Positions 1-8,875 of a stretch of 64,000 nt of DNA are shown piece after piece. Position numbers and translations under genes: made by a program. Below the pieces are notes generated by a model. The model made no database searches. It was not told the DNA's origin and worked only from the letters and a program-made list of their open reading frames with translations. Source of the stretch: Marinilabiliales bacterium (lineage in GTDB: Bacteria; Bacteroidota; Bacteroidia; Bacteroidales; ML635J-15); assembly GCA_002869385.1 (NCBI GenBank), contig PKTB01000004.1:248001-312000 (forward strand). Direction: 5' to 3'. Within the stretch, counting starts at the first letter, position 1. Each line of letters opens with the position of its first letter.

Positions 1-384
1 AAGATTTAAAAAATTATCTACTTTATATTTTTTAGAAATATCGTAGATATAATTCCAATTCAAAATCTGCTCAGGAAAAATTCCGATATGCTTTGATTTT
101 GTCAATGAAAGTTCTGCTACAATATTCAACTCTTCTGAATTATAGAGAATATTCCATTTCTCAGGCACTGATTTATAAACTATCCATTCTCCTTTATTCT
201 TTGATTTCTCTATAAACTCTGCATCGGCTAGTTTTCTCCATTCAGAAATACTTAAAACAGGCTTGTTAACAGCAGTTACTTCCTGTCTGATTAAGGTAAT
301 CTCTCCAAAACTCTCTAGTTTAAGGCCATTACCACAATCTATCAGCTCATATTCGGGAAATATTTCGTGCAGATTTATTTTCAT
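1..384 (-). CDS. Class I SAM-dependent methyltransferase, RlmI-like (N-terminal part, runs off window)
   Basis: The 128 visible codons from the ATG at 384 have no stop and run off the left edge. The N-terminus (MKINLHEIFPEYELIDCG, then a segment with ISEWRKLADAEF and KGEWIVYK) resembles the Bacteroidota proteins annotated as class I SAM-dependent rRNA methyltransferases of the RlmI/COG1092 type. The piece seen ends around FPEQILNWNYIYD, just before where the SAM-binding fold would begin, so no catalytic motif is visible. Its ATG overlaps the stop of the upstream YhbP-like gene by one base (TAATG), implying one mRNA and coupled translation. The methyltransferase assignment is from memory of the family and is moderately sure; the reality of the gene is near certain. 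Confidence 0.65.
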   Translation of the reverse strand, partial: MKINLHEIFPEYELIDCGNGLKLESFGEITLIRQEVTAVNKPVLSISEWRKLADAEFIEKSKNKGEWIVYKSVPEKWNILYNSEELNIVAELSLTKSKHIGIFPEQILNWNYIYDISKKYKVDNFLNL

Positions 385-815
385 TACTCTTCCCTTTTCC
401 AATAGAGTTTTTTTCCAAATCCAAGTCTGTTATCTGTCATTTTAAAAAAACCAACTTTCACAATCCATAAATCAGTGTTTACAATTATTGCAAAAGGGAA
501 TTTCTTTAAATATTTTTTTCTGTATTTTGAATGTTCTGTATTTTCAACTTTTATAAGCTGTCCTGTAAATTGAATTCCTCTGATTTTACCTACAATTTTA
601 GTTTCTAAAACCACAGAACCTGACACTTTAGGATTTTCTAATCCCATTAAAATATGCTTTGTGTCACTATCTGATGTAAATAAAAACGCATCCTCATCAC
701 TTAGATAAGTGTAAAAGCAATTGCTACACCAGGATTCTTCTCCAATGCTTGTTGCAAGAGTTAAAACATGATGCTCTTTTAGAAAATATGTTATGCGTTT
801 TTCTGGTTTACTCAT
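384..815 (-). CDS. Pyridoxamine 5'-phosphate oxidase-fold protein, YhbP/UPF0306-like
   Basis: A 143-residue protein of the split-barrel flavin-binding fold. It begins with a helix (KRITYFLKEHHVLTLATS) followed by the typical WCSNCFYTY strand, FLFTSDSDTKH and a VSGSVV..I.GIQFTG core, and ends with the family-like WIVKVGFFKMTDNRLGFGKKL. This matches the YhbP/UPF0306 group in length and order; the substrate of that group is not established, so no reaction is claimed. It overlaps the upstream U32 gene by four bases (ATGA) and the downstream methyltransferase by one base, so the three genes form an operon read leftward. Confidence 0.75.
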   Translation of the reverse strand: MSKPEKRITYFLKEHHVLTLATSIGEESWCSNCFYTYLSDEDAFLFTSDSDTKHILMGLENPKVSGSVVLETKIVGKIRGIQFTGQLIKVENTEHSKYRKKYLKKFPFAIIVNTDLWIVKVGFFKMTDNRLGFGKKLYWKREE

Positions 816-2095
816 TTTTTCAATGCCCGTTTTTTCTTTTTAAGTTCTTCAGTATTTACAAGTTTATAGAGCTTATCACCACGACGCACGAGATCTTTAG
901 TCTTTATGGAGAAAACCTGACCTTTAACTACTTTTTTCACCGGCTCTAAATCTTCGCGAATTTCTTCAACAAATTGCTCTACAACACCCGTTGTTGGGCC
1001 CAAAAAAACAACTTCATCACCAAGATTTAGTTCTTCACCGGTCTCAATCATTAGTTCTGCAACACCGAGTTTCCCATAGTAATTGCGAACTTTCCCGAGA
1101 AAAACCTTTGTTTTTAATGCTCTGGAACCATATGCTTTTGACCACTCACCTAATTGTTGTCCAAGATAATATCCATTCCAGAAACCTCTGTTAAATACCA
1201 TGCTTAATCGCTCATTCCAGGCATCTATTTTTTTCTGATAATAAGTTCCTTCGAGTACAGAGTTTATAGCTTCGTTATAGCACTCAACAACTGTTTTAAC
1301 ATATTCTCCGGAACGAGCTCTTCCTTCGATTTTCATTACGCTAACGCCAGCATCAATTATACGATCTACAAAACCAATTGTAGACAAATCTTTTGGAGAC
1401 ATTAGGTATTCGTTATCAACTTCTATTTCAGAACCTGTTTCTTTATCTGTAAGGATATATGGCCGACGACAAGTTTGCAAACACGAACCTCTGTTTGCCG
1501 AATAATTATATTCATGCAAACTCATATAACACTTTCCGGAAACTGCCATACATAATGCTCCATGACAAAACACCTCTATTTGAACAAGATTCCCCGAAGG
1601 ACCGGTAATATTTCTTGCTTTTATAAGGTGTGTAATATCTGCAACCTGATCAAGTGTAAGTTCCCGTGCAGTTACCATAACATCGCAAAATTGTGAGTAA
1701 AACTCAACTGCTTCAATATTTGTAATATTTAATTGTGTTGACGCATGTACTTCTACACCCTTTGATCTGGCATATTGTATAACTGCAATATCAGATGCAA
1801 TTACAGCTGTAACTTTCGATTTAGCTGCGGCATTAACTACCTGATGCATTTTCTCTATCTCATTATCGTAGATAATTGTATTTACTGTAAGATATGTTTT
1901 TACTCCATTCTCCTTACAGATTTTTACTATATTATCAAGATCTTCAAATGTAAAATTGTTTGACGACCTGGCTCTCATATTTAGTTTCTCAATTCCGAAA
2001 TAAACAGAATTTGCTCCTGCCTGTATTGCTGCCATTAACGACTCGTAAGAACCAACCGGAGCCATAAGGTCAATATGTTTTCTTTGCATACTCAT
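812..2095 (-). CDS. U32 family protein (TrhP/RlhA-like tRNA/rRNA hydroxylation protein)
   Basis: The protein opens with IDLMAPVGSYESLMAAIQAG and carries the U32 signature around EVFCHGALCMAVSGKCYMS, followed by the cysteine-containing NRGSCLQTCRRPY and the MSPKDLSTIGFVDRIIDAGV segment. Family members hydroxylate nucleotides in tRNA or 23S rRNA using prephenate-linked chemistry and an Fe-S cluster; the older name is peptidase U32. At about 427 residues it is close to the TrhP (YegQ) length. The open frame extends to 2185, but I place the start at 2095 (MSMQRKH) because a TAATTTTG promoter element lies just eight bases upstream; 2089 is a second possibility. It is the first gene of the leftward operon with the YhbP-like protein and the methyltransferase. 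Confidence 0.85.
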   Translation of the reverse strand: MSMQRKHIDLMAPVGSYESLMAAIQAGANSVYFGIEKLNMRARSSNNFTFEDLDNIVKICKENGVKTYLTVNTIIYDNEIEKMHQVVNAAAKSKVTAVIASDIAVIQYARSKGVEVHASTQLNITNIEAVEFYSQFCDVMVTARELTLDQVADITHLIKARNITGPSGNLVQIEVFCHGALCMAVSGKCYMSLHEYNYSANRGSCLQTCRRPYILTDKETGSEIEVDNEYLMSPKDLSTIGFVDRIIDAGVSVMKIEGRARSGEYVKTVVECYNEAINSVLEGTYYQKKIDAWNERLSMVFNRGFWNGYYLGQQLGEWSKAYGSRALKTKVFLGKVRNYYGKLGVAELMIETGEELNLGDEVVFLGPTTGVVEQFVEEIREDLEPVKKVVKGQVFSIKTKDLVRRGDKLYKLVNTEELKKKKRALKK

Positions 2096-2103
2096 AATTG
2101 GTG

Positions 2104-2111
2104 CAAAATTA
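2104..2111 (-). promoter_or_regulatory. -7 promoter element TAATTTTG for the U32 operon
   Basis: Exact match to the Bacteroidota TAnnTTTG element, followed by C, eight bases before the chosen ATG at 2095. The transcript would have almost no 5' leader. Confidence 0.6.
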
Positions 2112-2213
2112 GTGAATTTTTTTTGAGCAGACATAATTATGTTTTTTTGTGGAACTTGACAAGCGTTTAAATACTTTATACTCATATGTGTTTAATGCAG
2201 TGCTTTTTTTTAA

Positions 2214-2221
2214 TATATTTG
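2214..2221 (+). promoter_or_regulatory. -7 promoter element TATATTTG for the PorP/SprF gene
   Basis: Exact TAnnTTTG match 19 bases before the ATG at 2241, facing away from the U32 promoter, so the two units are divergent. Confidence 0.6.
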
Positions 2222-2240
2222 TAATAATAGAATACTTTAT

Positions 2241-3113
2241 ATGAAAAGAAGCCTACTTTTTTCCTTTATTATTGCTTTAAATCTTTCATTGTTTAGTCAG
2301 CAATTTGTTCTTAGTGATAATTTAAGTGAATCTGTATTTTGTTTTAATCCTGCAGTTGCTGGAATAGATAACAAAATTAGTTTAACAGAGTTTTCAAAAA
2401 TCAATAACTACCCGTTCTTTTTTGGTGATAGTTTTGTTCAGTATTTGGGTTTTGACATGCCAATTAACTCGCAATCTTCCGGAGTAGGTTTTAATACATA
2501 TTATGCAACTATTGGTAGTGCTTATAGATTCTATGCTTTTAATCTGGCTTATTCATATCATTTTAGTTTTGAAAAGCTCAAGCTTTCTTTTGGCCTTTCA
2601 CCTGGAATGATATATAAAACAATTGACCTGTCTAACATAAACTATAATGACATAGTTATGTTAAGTGATGATCCCAAAACTTATTACAATATAAAAACAG
2701 GTTTACACTTAGACTATTTAGGCTTTTTTATTGATTTTACATATACTCCGGTAAATGGTCCTGCAAGTCATTATGCAGATAATGGCCACAGACGTTTCTA
2801 CCATGATTTTAATAGTTATTTTGGATATGACATCAATATAAAAGACAAACAGTTATTTTTAACCCCATCTGTTAAAGCAAGTGCGATAGATGGATATTTC
2901 AGCTATGTCCAATTTGGACTAATATTTAGCTCAAAAAACAAATTTAGTATCGGTTTATTAAACAAAGGTGAACTTTCTATTTATCCGGTTTTTAATGTAA
3001 ATTTGTTTAATAAATTAATTCTGGGAGCATCATATGAATATATAATCGAAAAGAATCATTTTTATAAAAACACTCTTGAGGTATTTCTTAAATACAGCTT
3101 TAATAAAATTTAA
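2241..3113 (+). CDS. PorP/SprF family type IX secretion membrane protein
   Basis: A 290-residue protein with a signal peptide (MKRSLLFSFIIALNLSLFSQ) and the hallmark early FNPAVAG motif of the PorP/SprF family, followed by alternating aromatic-rich beta strands ending in a C-terminal strand (LEVFLKYSF). Family members sit in the outer membrane; they support gliding and T9SS and are often partnered with large adhesins. The window encodes several T9SS cargo proteins that could depend on it. It has its own promoter and is followed by yifB with a separate promoter. It could serve one unlinked adhesin, since PorP/SprF genes occur in many copies in such genomes. Confidence 0.8.
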   Translation: MKRSLLFSFIIALNLSLFSQQFVLSDNLSESVFCFNPAVAGIDNKISLTEFSKINNYPFFFGDSFVQYLGFDMPINSQSSGVGFNTYYATIGSAYRFYAFNLAYSYHFSFEKLKLSFGLSPGMIYKTIDLSNINYNDIVMLSDDPKTYYNIKTGLHLDYLGFFIDFTYTPVNGPASHYADNGHRRFYHDFNSYFGYDINIKDKQLFLTPSVKASAIDGYFSYVQFGLIFSSKNKFSIGLLNKGELSIYPVFNVNLFNKLILGASYEYIIEKNHFYKNTLEVFLKYSFNKI

Positions 3114-3179
3114 AAGTTATTAGCTTTATTGATCTCCTCAAACTAATTTTATAATTCACACTATTTCACTTATTATTCT

Positions 3180-3187
3180 TATCTTTG
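3180..3187 (+). promoter_or_regulatory. -7 promoter element TATCTTTG for yifB
   Basis: Exact TAnnTTTG match followed by C, 23 bases upstream of the yifB ATG at 3211. Confidence 0.65.
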
Positions 3188-3210
3188 CAATCTATTAAAC
3201 ATCAGAGTAT

Positions 3211-4749
3211 ATGCTCGTTAAAACATACGGAAGCGCAGTTGACGGAATTAATGCCAATACAATTACTATCGAAGTAAATATTTCGAAAGGCATTAACTTT
3301 TATCTTGTTGGCCTACCCGATTCTGCTGTTAAAGAAAGTCAGCAAAGAATTATTTCCGCATTAAACACGAACGAGTATAAGTGGCCGGGCAAAAAAATTG
3401 TTATTAATATGGCTCCGGCAGATGTTCGCAAAGAGGGGTCTGCCTATGATTTACCTATTGCTGTTGGTGTGCTTGCTGCATCAGAACAAATACAATCGGA
3501 TGATTTGGAGAAGTATATCATTATGGGAGAACTCTCTCTTGACGGAGCGGTTAACCCAATAAAAGGAGCATTGCCAATAGCAATTAATGCAAAAGATGCA
3601 GGTTTTAAAGGAGTTATTCTGCCAAAAGCAAACACAAACGAAGCTGCCGTAGTTGAAGGTATTGATGTTTATGGGGTAACCCATATAAAAGAAATTATTG
3701 AATTCTTCAATAAAGAGGCCGATTTGGAAAAAATCAGTATAAATATTGAGGAAGAGTTTAATAAGTGTATTCGTGAAATAGACATTGACTTCTCCGACGT
3801 TAAAGGTCAGGAAAATGTAAAAAGAGCCCTTGAGATTGCTGCTGCAGGAGGTCATAATATTATAATGATAGGCCCTCCGGGTTCCGGAAAAACTATGTTA
3901 GCAAAACGAATTCCCGGAATATTACCTCCATTAAGCCTTAACGAAGCTATTGAAACAACAAAAATTCATTCTGTTGCTGGCAAAACCGGCGGAGAAAGCT
4001 CTTTGATGCTTCAGAGACCATTCAGATCGCCACATCATACAATTTCAGACGTTGCTCTTGTTGGCGGAGGGACTTATCCTCAACCGGGTGAAATTTCGCT
4101 TGCTCATAACGGAGTTTTATTCCTTGACGAGCTTCCTGAATTTAAAAGAACTGTTTTGGAAGTGATGCGCCAACCTTTAGAGGATAGAGTAGTAACAATT
4201 TCCAGAGCAAAATTCACGGTTGAATATCCTGCAAGTTTAATGTTGGTATCTTCAATGAATCCTTGTCCGTGTGGTTACTATAACCATCCCGAAAAAGAAT
4301 GCGTATGTTCGCCAAATATGGTGCAACGATATATGAGTAAAATTTCTGGTCCGTTACTTGATAGAATTGACATTCATCTTGAAGTTACTCCTGTAAGTTT
4401 TGACAAGCTTTCGGATGCAAAACCTGCAGAAAAAAGCGCAGAAATTCAGAAAAGAGTAGTTGAGGCTAGAAAAATACAATCATCAAGATTTATTAATAAT
4501 AAAAACGTCTATTGCAATGCTCAAATGAGCTCGAAAATGATTAAACAATACTGTGTGTTAGATGATTCATGTCTTGCATTATTAAAAAACGCCATGGAAA
4601 AACTTGACCTTTCTGCCCGAGCATACGACAGAATTATCAAGCTTTCGCGTACAATTGCAGATCTTGAATCCAGTGAGCAAATAAAAGTTTCGCATATTGC
4701 CGAAGCAATTCATTATCGTAGTCTTGACAGAGAAAGTTGGGGCAATTAA
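3211..4749 (+). CDS. YifB family Mg-chelatase-like AAA+ ATPase (ComM-like)
   Basis: A 512-residue protein with the family's domain order: an N-terminal ribosomal S5/Lon-protease-like fold (VKTYGSAVDGINA through KGALPIAI), a Mg-chelatase AAA+ core with Walker A GPPGSGKT at about residues 221-228 and Walker B VLFLDELPEF near 302, the cysteine pair PCPCGYY near 351, and a C-terminal lid (LSARAYDRIIKLSRTIADL). ComM, the characterised member in naturally transformable bacteria, is a hexameric helicase promoting branch migration of incoming DNA. No stop interrupts the frame. It overlaps nothing real downstream; the next protein starts 17 bases after its stop. Confidence 0.92.
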   Translation: MLVKTYGSAVDGINANTITIEVNISKGINFYLVGLPDSAVKESQQRIISALNTNEYKWPGKKIVINMAPADVRKEGSAYDLPIAVGVLAASEQIQSDDLEKYIIMGELSLDGAVNPIKGALPIAINAKDAGFKGVILPKANTNEAAVVEGIDVYGVTHIKEIIEFFNKEADLEKISINIEEEFNKCIREIDIDFSDVKGQENVKRALEIAAAGGHNIIMIGPPGSGKTMLAKRIPGILPPLSLNEAIETTKIHSVAGKTGGESSLMLQRPFRSPHHTISDVALVGGGTYPQPGEISLAHNGVLFLDELPEFKRTVLEVMRQPLEDRVVTISRAKFTVEYPASLMLVSSMNPCPCGYYNHPEKECVCSPNMVQRYMSKISGPLLDRIDIHLEVTPVSFDKLSDAKPAEKSAEIQKRVVEARKIQSSRFINNKNVYCNAQMSSKMIKQYCVLDDSCLALLKNAMEKLDLSARAYDRIIKLSRTIADLESSEQIKVSHIAEAIHYRSLDRESWGN

Positions 4750-4766
4750 ATCCTTTTTCCTTTACT

Positions 4767-6362
4767 ATGAAATATTCTTTTCTTTTTATTTTTATTTTCG
4801 CAATTTCTTTTGGATATTCTCAGTCAACAACACTTGGCTTATTATACTCTAATGGGGAAGCTTCCCCGGGATATACATTATTTACTCCTGAAAAAAGCAC
4901 TTCTGCTTTTCTAATTAACAATTGTGGTGAAATTATTAATGATTGGTGGTTTACCGAACTACCCGGTGCTACATGTTATCTGCTTGAAAATGGGAACATT
5001 TTACGAGCAGGCAAAGACTCTCTTGAAATCAGAGATTGGGACTCAAATTTAATTTGGTCATATCCAACAACAAATAATGGCTTGAATCAACATCACGATA
5101 TTCATCCAATGCCCAATGGTAATATTTTACTTGTAGTATCTGATGAATACACCCAACATGAAGTCATAACAATGGGTAGAGATGCCTCAATAACTGACCT
5201 AAACTTTAAATTTGATAAGATTGTTGAAATACAACCAATTGGGACAAATGATGCTGATATAGTATGGGAATGGAGGTTTGTTGACCATTTAATCCAGTAT
5301 TTTGACAGTAACCAACAGAACTACGGCATAGTTGAAGATCATCCTGAGCTTTTAGACGTTAATTACGATAATGGTCAGATATTCGATTGGGTTCACCTTA
5401 ATGCCGTTGAGTATAATGCCGAAAAAGACCAAGTTCTAATTACTGCAAGACATTTATCTGAAATATATATTATTGACCATAGCACAACTACCGAAGAAGC
5501 AGCCGGACACTCTGGCGGCAATTCTGACAAAGGTGGTGATTTCTTATGGAGATGGGGCAATCCCGCTGTATACAGACAAGGCACAACAGAAGATCAAAAG
5601 CTTAAATGGCCGCATGACGCTAAATGGGTAAAAGAATCATATGAAGACGAAGGTAAAATATCTGTTTTTAACAACAATTTTGACGGTGAGGGTAGCGAAA
5701 GCTTTGTTCACTTAATTGAGCCCGTAGTAAATGGATATTCATACTCTATGTCTAATAATATTTTCCTTCCTGAGACTTATTATTGGTCATTTGGTGGAGA
5801 ACTTTTGGGCAGCACATTATTTTCTGAAAAGAAGTCAGGTACACACAGCCTGCCTAATGGAAATATAATGATATGCGAATACGATAGATCTATAATTTTC
5901 GAAATAACCAAAGACGGAAGTTTAGTTTGGGCATACAGAAACCCTGTTGGAAATGTTGTCTACAATCAATATGAAGAACATACTTCTAGTACTGTAGGAA
6001 TCTTTAGAGGTGAAAAATATCCTCCTGACTATCCGGGATTTGATGGAAAAGACTTAACACCACAAGGATTGCTTGAAAATCAGAACCCTGTATCTAATCA
6101 ATGTATTTTTGTTAGTATTGATAATAAACAACTTGAATCTTGTGACTTCAGTATTTGTAATCCAATTATGGATTCAAAGATTCAATTTAATAAAACAATT
6201 TGTGCAGAGTTAATTAAAATCATTGATTTGCAAGGTAAAATTCATCAAACAGAATTTGATTTTAACGACAAGCAATTGAATGTAGACTTAAAGCCCGGCT
6301 TATATCTCTTACAAATTTTTCAAAATGAATATATATATACACTAAGAATTGTTGTTAAATAA
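4767..6362 (+). CDS. Arylsulfotransferase-like beta-propeller protein with T9SS sorting domain
   Basis: About 531 residues. I start at 4767 because a clean signal peptide (MKYSFLFIFIFAISFGYSQS) begins there; an in-frame ATG at 4737 would lie inside yifB. The body has repeated propeller blades such as LLENGNILRAG, HHDIHPMPNGNILLVV, HSLPNGNIMICE and the WPHDAKW segment, as in the aryl-sulfate sulfotransferase (ASST) family, which transfers sulfate between phenolic compounds outside the cytoplasm. The last 70 residues are a type A T9SS sorting domain ending LKPGLYLLQIFQNEYIYTLRIVVK-like, so the protein should be exported through T9SS. Substrate unknown. It lies 17 bases after yifB and may be cotranscribed. 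Confidence 0.75.
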   Translation: MKYSFLFIFIFAISFGYSQSTTLGLLYSNGEASPGYTLFTPEKSTSAFLINNCGEIINDWWFTELPGATCYLLENGNILRAGKDSLEIRDWDSNLIWSYPTTNNGLNQHHDIHPMPNGNILLVVSDEYTQHEVITMGRDASITDLNFKFDKIVEIQPIGTNDADIVWEWRFVDHLIQYFDSNQQNYGIVEDHPELLDVNYDNGQIFDWVHLNAVEYNAEKDQVLITARHLSEIYIIDHSTTTEEAAGHSGGNSDKGGDFLWRWGNPAVYRQGTTEDQKLKWPHDAKWVKESYEDEGKISVFNNNFDGEGSESFVHLIEPVVNGYSYSMSNNIFLPETYYWSFGGELLGSTLFSEKKSGTHSLPNGNIMICEYDRSIIFEITKDGSLVWAYRNPVGNVVYNQYEEHTSSTVGIFRGEKYPPDYPGFDGKDLTPQGLLENQNPVSNQCIFVSIDNKQLESCDFSICNPIMDSKIQFNKTICAELIKIIDLQGKIHQTEFDFNDKQLNVDLKPGLYLLQIFQNEYIYTLRIVVK

Positions 6363-6392
6363 TTGATTTAAAATAACATAGTTCATATTAGG

Positions 6393-6429
6393 GTTCTTTT
6401 AGGGCGAGTTGGCTGAGTTTAAAAAGAAC
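6393..6429 (+). other. Hairpin-forming intergenic segment after the sulfotransferase-like gene
   Basis: GTTCTTTT (6393-6400) pairs with AAAAGAAC (6422-6429) around a 21-base loop, and a GCGAG/CTCGC pair encloses the right half. There is no T tract, so it is at best a weak terminator for the upstream gene. Confidence 0.3.
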
Positions 6430-6520
6430 AGTCTTAGAATTCTCGCATCATTAACTTGAGTGTATAATTAAATCAAAACTATGATAGATAAAGCCGTTAC
6501 ATAAGTCGCTGCTTTTTTTA

Positions 6521-6528
6521 TATCTTTG
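6521..6528 (+). promoter_or_regulatory. -7 promoter element TATCTTTG
   Basis: Exact TAnnTTTG match followed by C, 22 bases before the ATG at 6551. It supports this start rather than the internal ATG at 6767. Confidence 0.65.
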
Positions 6529-6550
6529 CTTCAAACCATGTATAGAAGAT

Positions 6551-7255
6551 ATGAAAAGATTTAGCATTTTTTTCTTACTGATATTATCTCTCAATTCTTT
6601 TTCACAAACTACTTATCTCTAAGTAGGGATATCACAATCAAATTTCCAGAATAATAACATTGAAAAAATATTTATTAGATATAACAACAATGGTCAAGGC
6701 AATTTTGAGCCATATAAGAATATCTATGGCCCTGTATTTAGTTTTGACTTTAGGAATGAAGGAATAATGGCTAGCATGGGATATGCTAGAAGGCGAAAAA
6801 ATGTTACTGCAGAATTCATAGATTCCTTAAATGTAAATCATTCTTATACGTGTCACTCCAAATATGACTATTGGTTTGTAAACTTCTATTGGCATTTTGT
6901 TGACGAGGATAGATTCAAAATGGGACCAGGAATAGGTGGAGCATTCTCATATTACAGATTCCAAAAATCTGGAATCATTGATGATAGAGAATATGATGCT
7001 TATGATATCATTAAACAATCACAATTCTTAACTTCTGTTCTTTTCAATATGAGTATATATATGGGAGAAAATGTTTCATTTAATATTCAGCCTTACTTTC
7101 AAATTCCATTTTATTTTAATTCCTTAGTACATTACGGAGTCTTAGAAAACGATCTCAATCCTACATACGAAATACCTGAAGAAGATTGGGATTCATACAG
7201 TGAATGGCATTGGAATTATGGTTTAACAATATCACTTTCTATTGGTGTGGAATAA
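6551..7255 (+). CDS. Predicted outer-membrane beta-barrel protein, interrupted by in-frame TAA
   Basis: The frame starts with a signal peptide (MKRFSIFFLLILSLNSFSQ) at a promoter-supported ATG, meets TAA at 6620-6622 (codon 24) immediately after the signal peptide, and then continues open for 210 codons to 7255. Strands such as YDYWFVNFYWHFV, FLTSVLFNMSIYMG and the terminal LTISLSIGVE suggest a small beta barrel of the OmpW/outer-membrane-protein type; I do not recognise a specific family. Without readthrough only the region from the ATG at 6767 could be made, and it would lack export information. The intact remainder argues that the stop is recent or suppressed. Confidence 0.6.
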
Positions 7256-7329
7256 AAAACATCCAAACAAATTAGTAAATTACAGCAAACAAGATTGTTT
7301 TTAAGTTACTTTTGGACTATTCGAAGAAT

Positions 7330-7337
7330 TAGATTTG
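7330..7337 (+). promoter_or_regulatory. -7 promoter element TAGATTTG
   Basis: Exact TAnnTTTG match followed by C, 23 bases before the ATG at 7361. It sets the start there instead of at 7295. Confidence 0.6.
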
Positions 7338-7360
7338 CATTAGTTAAAAAAAAAATCAGA

Positions 7361-7831
7361 ATGAAACCTGCAACAATTAGCCAGTTGAAGAATGAGTTGA
7401 AACACAAGAGTCAACAAGAAACTTTGGACTTGTGTTTAAAATTAGCTCGTTTTAAAAAGGAGAACAAAGAGCTTCTTTCTTATTTAATATTTGAGGAACA
7501 TAATGAGCTAGGTTACATTAAAGAGATTAAGGAGGAAATAGACACTGAGTTTGCAAATATAAACAGAACAAGCTATTACTATGTCAAGAAAAGTGTTCGT
7601 AAAATTCAAAGAAATATCATAAAGTATATCAGATTTTCTAAAAAGAAAGAGACAGAAGTATAGTTGTTTATATACTTTTGCAAAAAGCTTCGCGCAATGA
7701 AACCTCCTATAAACGATAACATTGCACTAATGAACATGTATTATAAGCAAGTTAACTCAATAAAGAAAACTATAAGAACTTTACACGAGGATTTACAACT
7801 TGATTATGAAACAGAGATAGGGAAGTTATAA
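7361..7831 (+). CDS. Conserved Bacteroidota protein of unknown function, interrupted by in-frame TAG
   Basis: A 156-codon frame beginning MKPATISQLKNELKHKS. It resembles a small highly charged family common in Bacteroidota, in which the middle reads approximately KQTEVELLIYFC and the end LGTLHEDLQYDYEEEL. Here the corresponding segment is KETEV-TAG-LFIYFCKKL, with the stop at 7661-7663 standing where the family, as I recall it, has Glu, so GAG to TAG is the simplest change. Downstream, SIKKTIRTLHEDLQLDYETEIGKL restores the usual C-terminus to the TAA at 7829-7831. The protein is alpha-helical with no membrane segment and no known role. The downstream lipid kinase converges on it. Confidence 0.65.
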
Positions 7832-7841
7832 TGGATTTCAG

Positions 7842-8759
7842 TTAAACAATCACATTAAGTGATCTTGGCATAATGCTTATCTCATAAGGAGTGCTTCCAA
7901 TAATTTCTCCGTCTGTTTCAGCAAAAATTGTCTCTTTTTATTCTATTCTAAATTTTTGTGTTTTAAAAGAACGTACTCCTTTTACTTTAAGAATTTTTGA
8001 ATTATAAAGCTTCTTTACGTTTGTGACAATCTTATATTTTGGCATGTTTTGATATATTGTCACATGTAAAAAACCATCATCTATAACAGCCTCTGGTGTT
8101 TGGATCATTCCCCCTCCGGAAAATTTTCCATTTCCAATACTAATTGATAAGAATTCTCCTTCAAGAACCTCATCATTAATATAAATCTTTAGGTGCCATG
8201 GCTTATACTTAATTAAACTTTTTAATAAGCTAATAAGGTATGCAAATTTTGTTCTACGACCCCTCTCTTTCATCTCATTTGTTGCTTTTACAACAGTAGA
8301 ATCAAAGCAAAGACCGGCAACATTTATAAAATATGATGATTTGTTTTCTCCATCACAATGATATTCAACCTTACCTACATCCTGAAGTTTTGATGGACAT
8401 TTTTTTAATCGTTCCATTTCTTCCTGATATATTGGTTTCATATTATAATATCTTGCCCAATCATTACCAGTGCCCATCTGTATTAAACCAAGATATATTT
8501 CATTCGTGGGAACATCTTTCTGTTTGAAAATGCCGTTTGTAACTTCATTAAGAGTTCCATCACCCCCAACAACAATAAATTTTCGATATGATTTAGTGAT
8601 TTTATCTGTTACCAATTGCTCTGCATGACCTACTTTTTCGGTAAAAGCAAAATCAAACTCAATATCATTTGCTTTTAACATCTCTTCTATTTTAGGCCAC
8701 TCACGACTACCTCCCTCATTTCCGGCATTTGGATTTATTATAAAGAAATATTTTTTTAT
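7842..8759 (-). CDS. Diacylglycerol/lipid kinase family protein with ATA at the start and an in-frame TAA
   Basis: The frame encodes a DAGK-catalytic/YegS-type lipid kinase: KKYFFIINPNAGNEGGSREWP at the N-terminus, VVGGDGTLNEVTNG (nucleotide-binding GGDGT), GLIQMGTGNDWAR and the C-terminal AETDGEIIGSTPYEISIMP block. Two lesions occur. The codon where translation should begin is ATA (8757-8759) preceded directly by TAA; there is no ATG, GTG or TTG before the ATG at 8681, which lies after the INPNAG motif. A TAA at 7938-7940 separates RIE from the last 31 codons, which include the conserved ETDGE block. The promoter ten bases upstream of the ATA supports the start. The product, if made, would phosphorylate a membrane lipid at the inner leaflet. 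Confidence 0.7.
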
Positions 8760-8768
8760 TTATTTGTT

Positions 8769-8776
8769 CAAACCTA
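8769..8776 (-). promoter_or_regulatory. -7 promoter element TAGGTTTG for the lipid kinase
   Basis: Exact TAnnTTTG match nine bases before the ATA at 8759. A transcript from here would begin within a few bases of that codon. Confidence 0.55.
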
Positions 8777-8875
8777 AAATTTTCAGCAATTTTACAATTT
8801 TTATAGCTAAAAACAACAAGATTGCTAAAATAATAATTAACAACACCTTTTATATAAAACGAAATAATAGTACAA

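Noticed and set aside
6393..6450. tRNA-like segment (GTTGGCTGAG and a GCGAG/CTCGC pair)
   Set aside because: The D-arm-like phrase is present, but there is no T-arm GTTCRA motif at the right distance and no acceptor stem of seven pairs.
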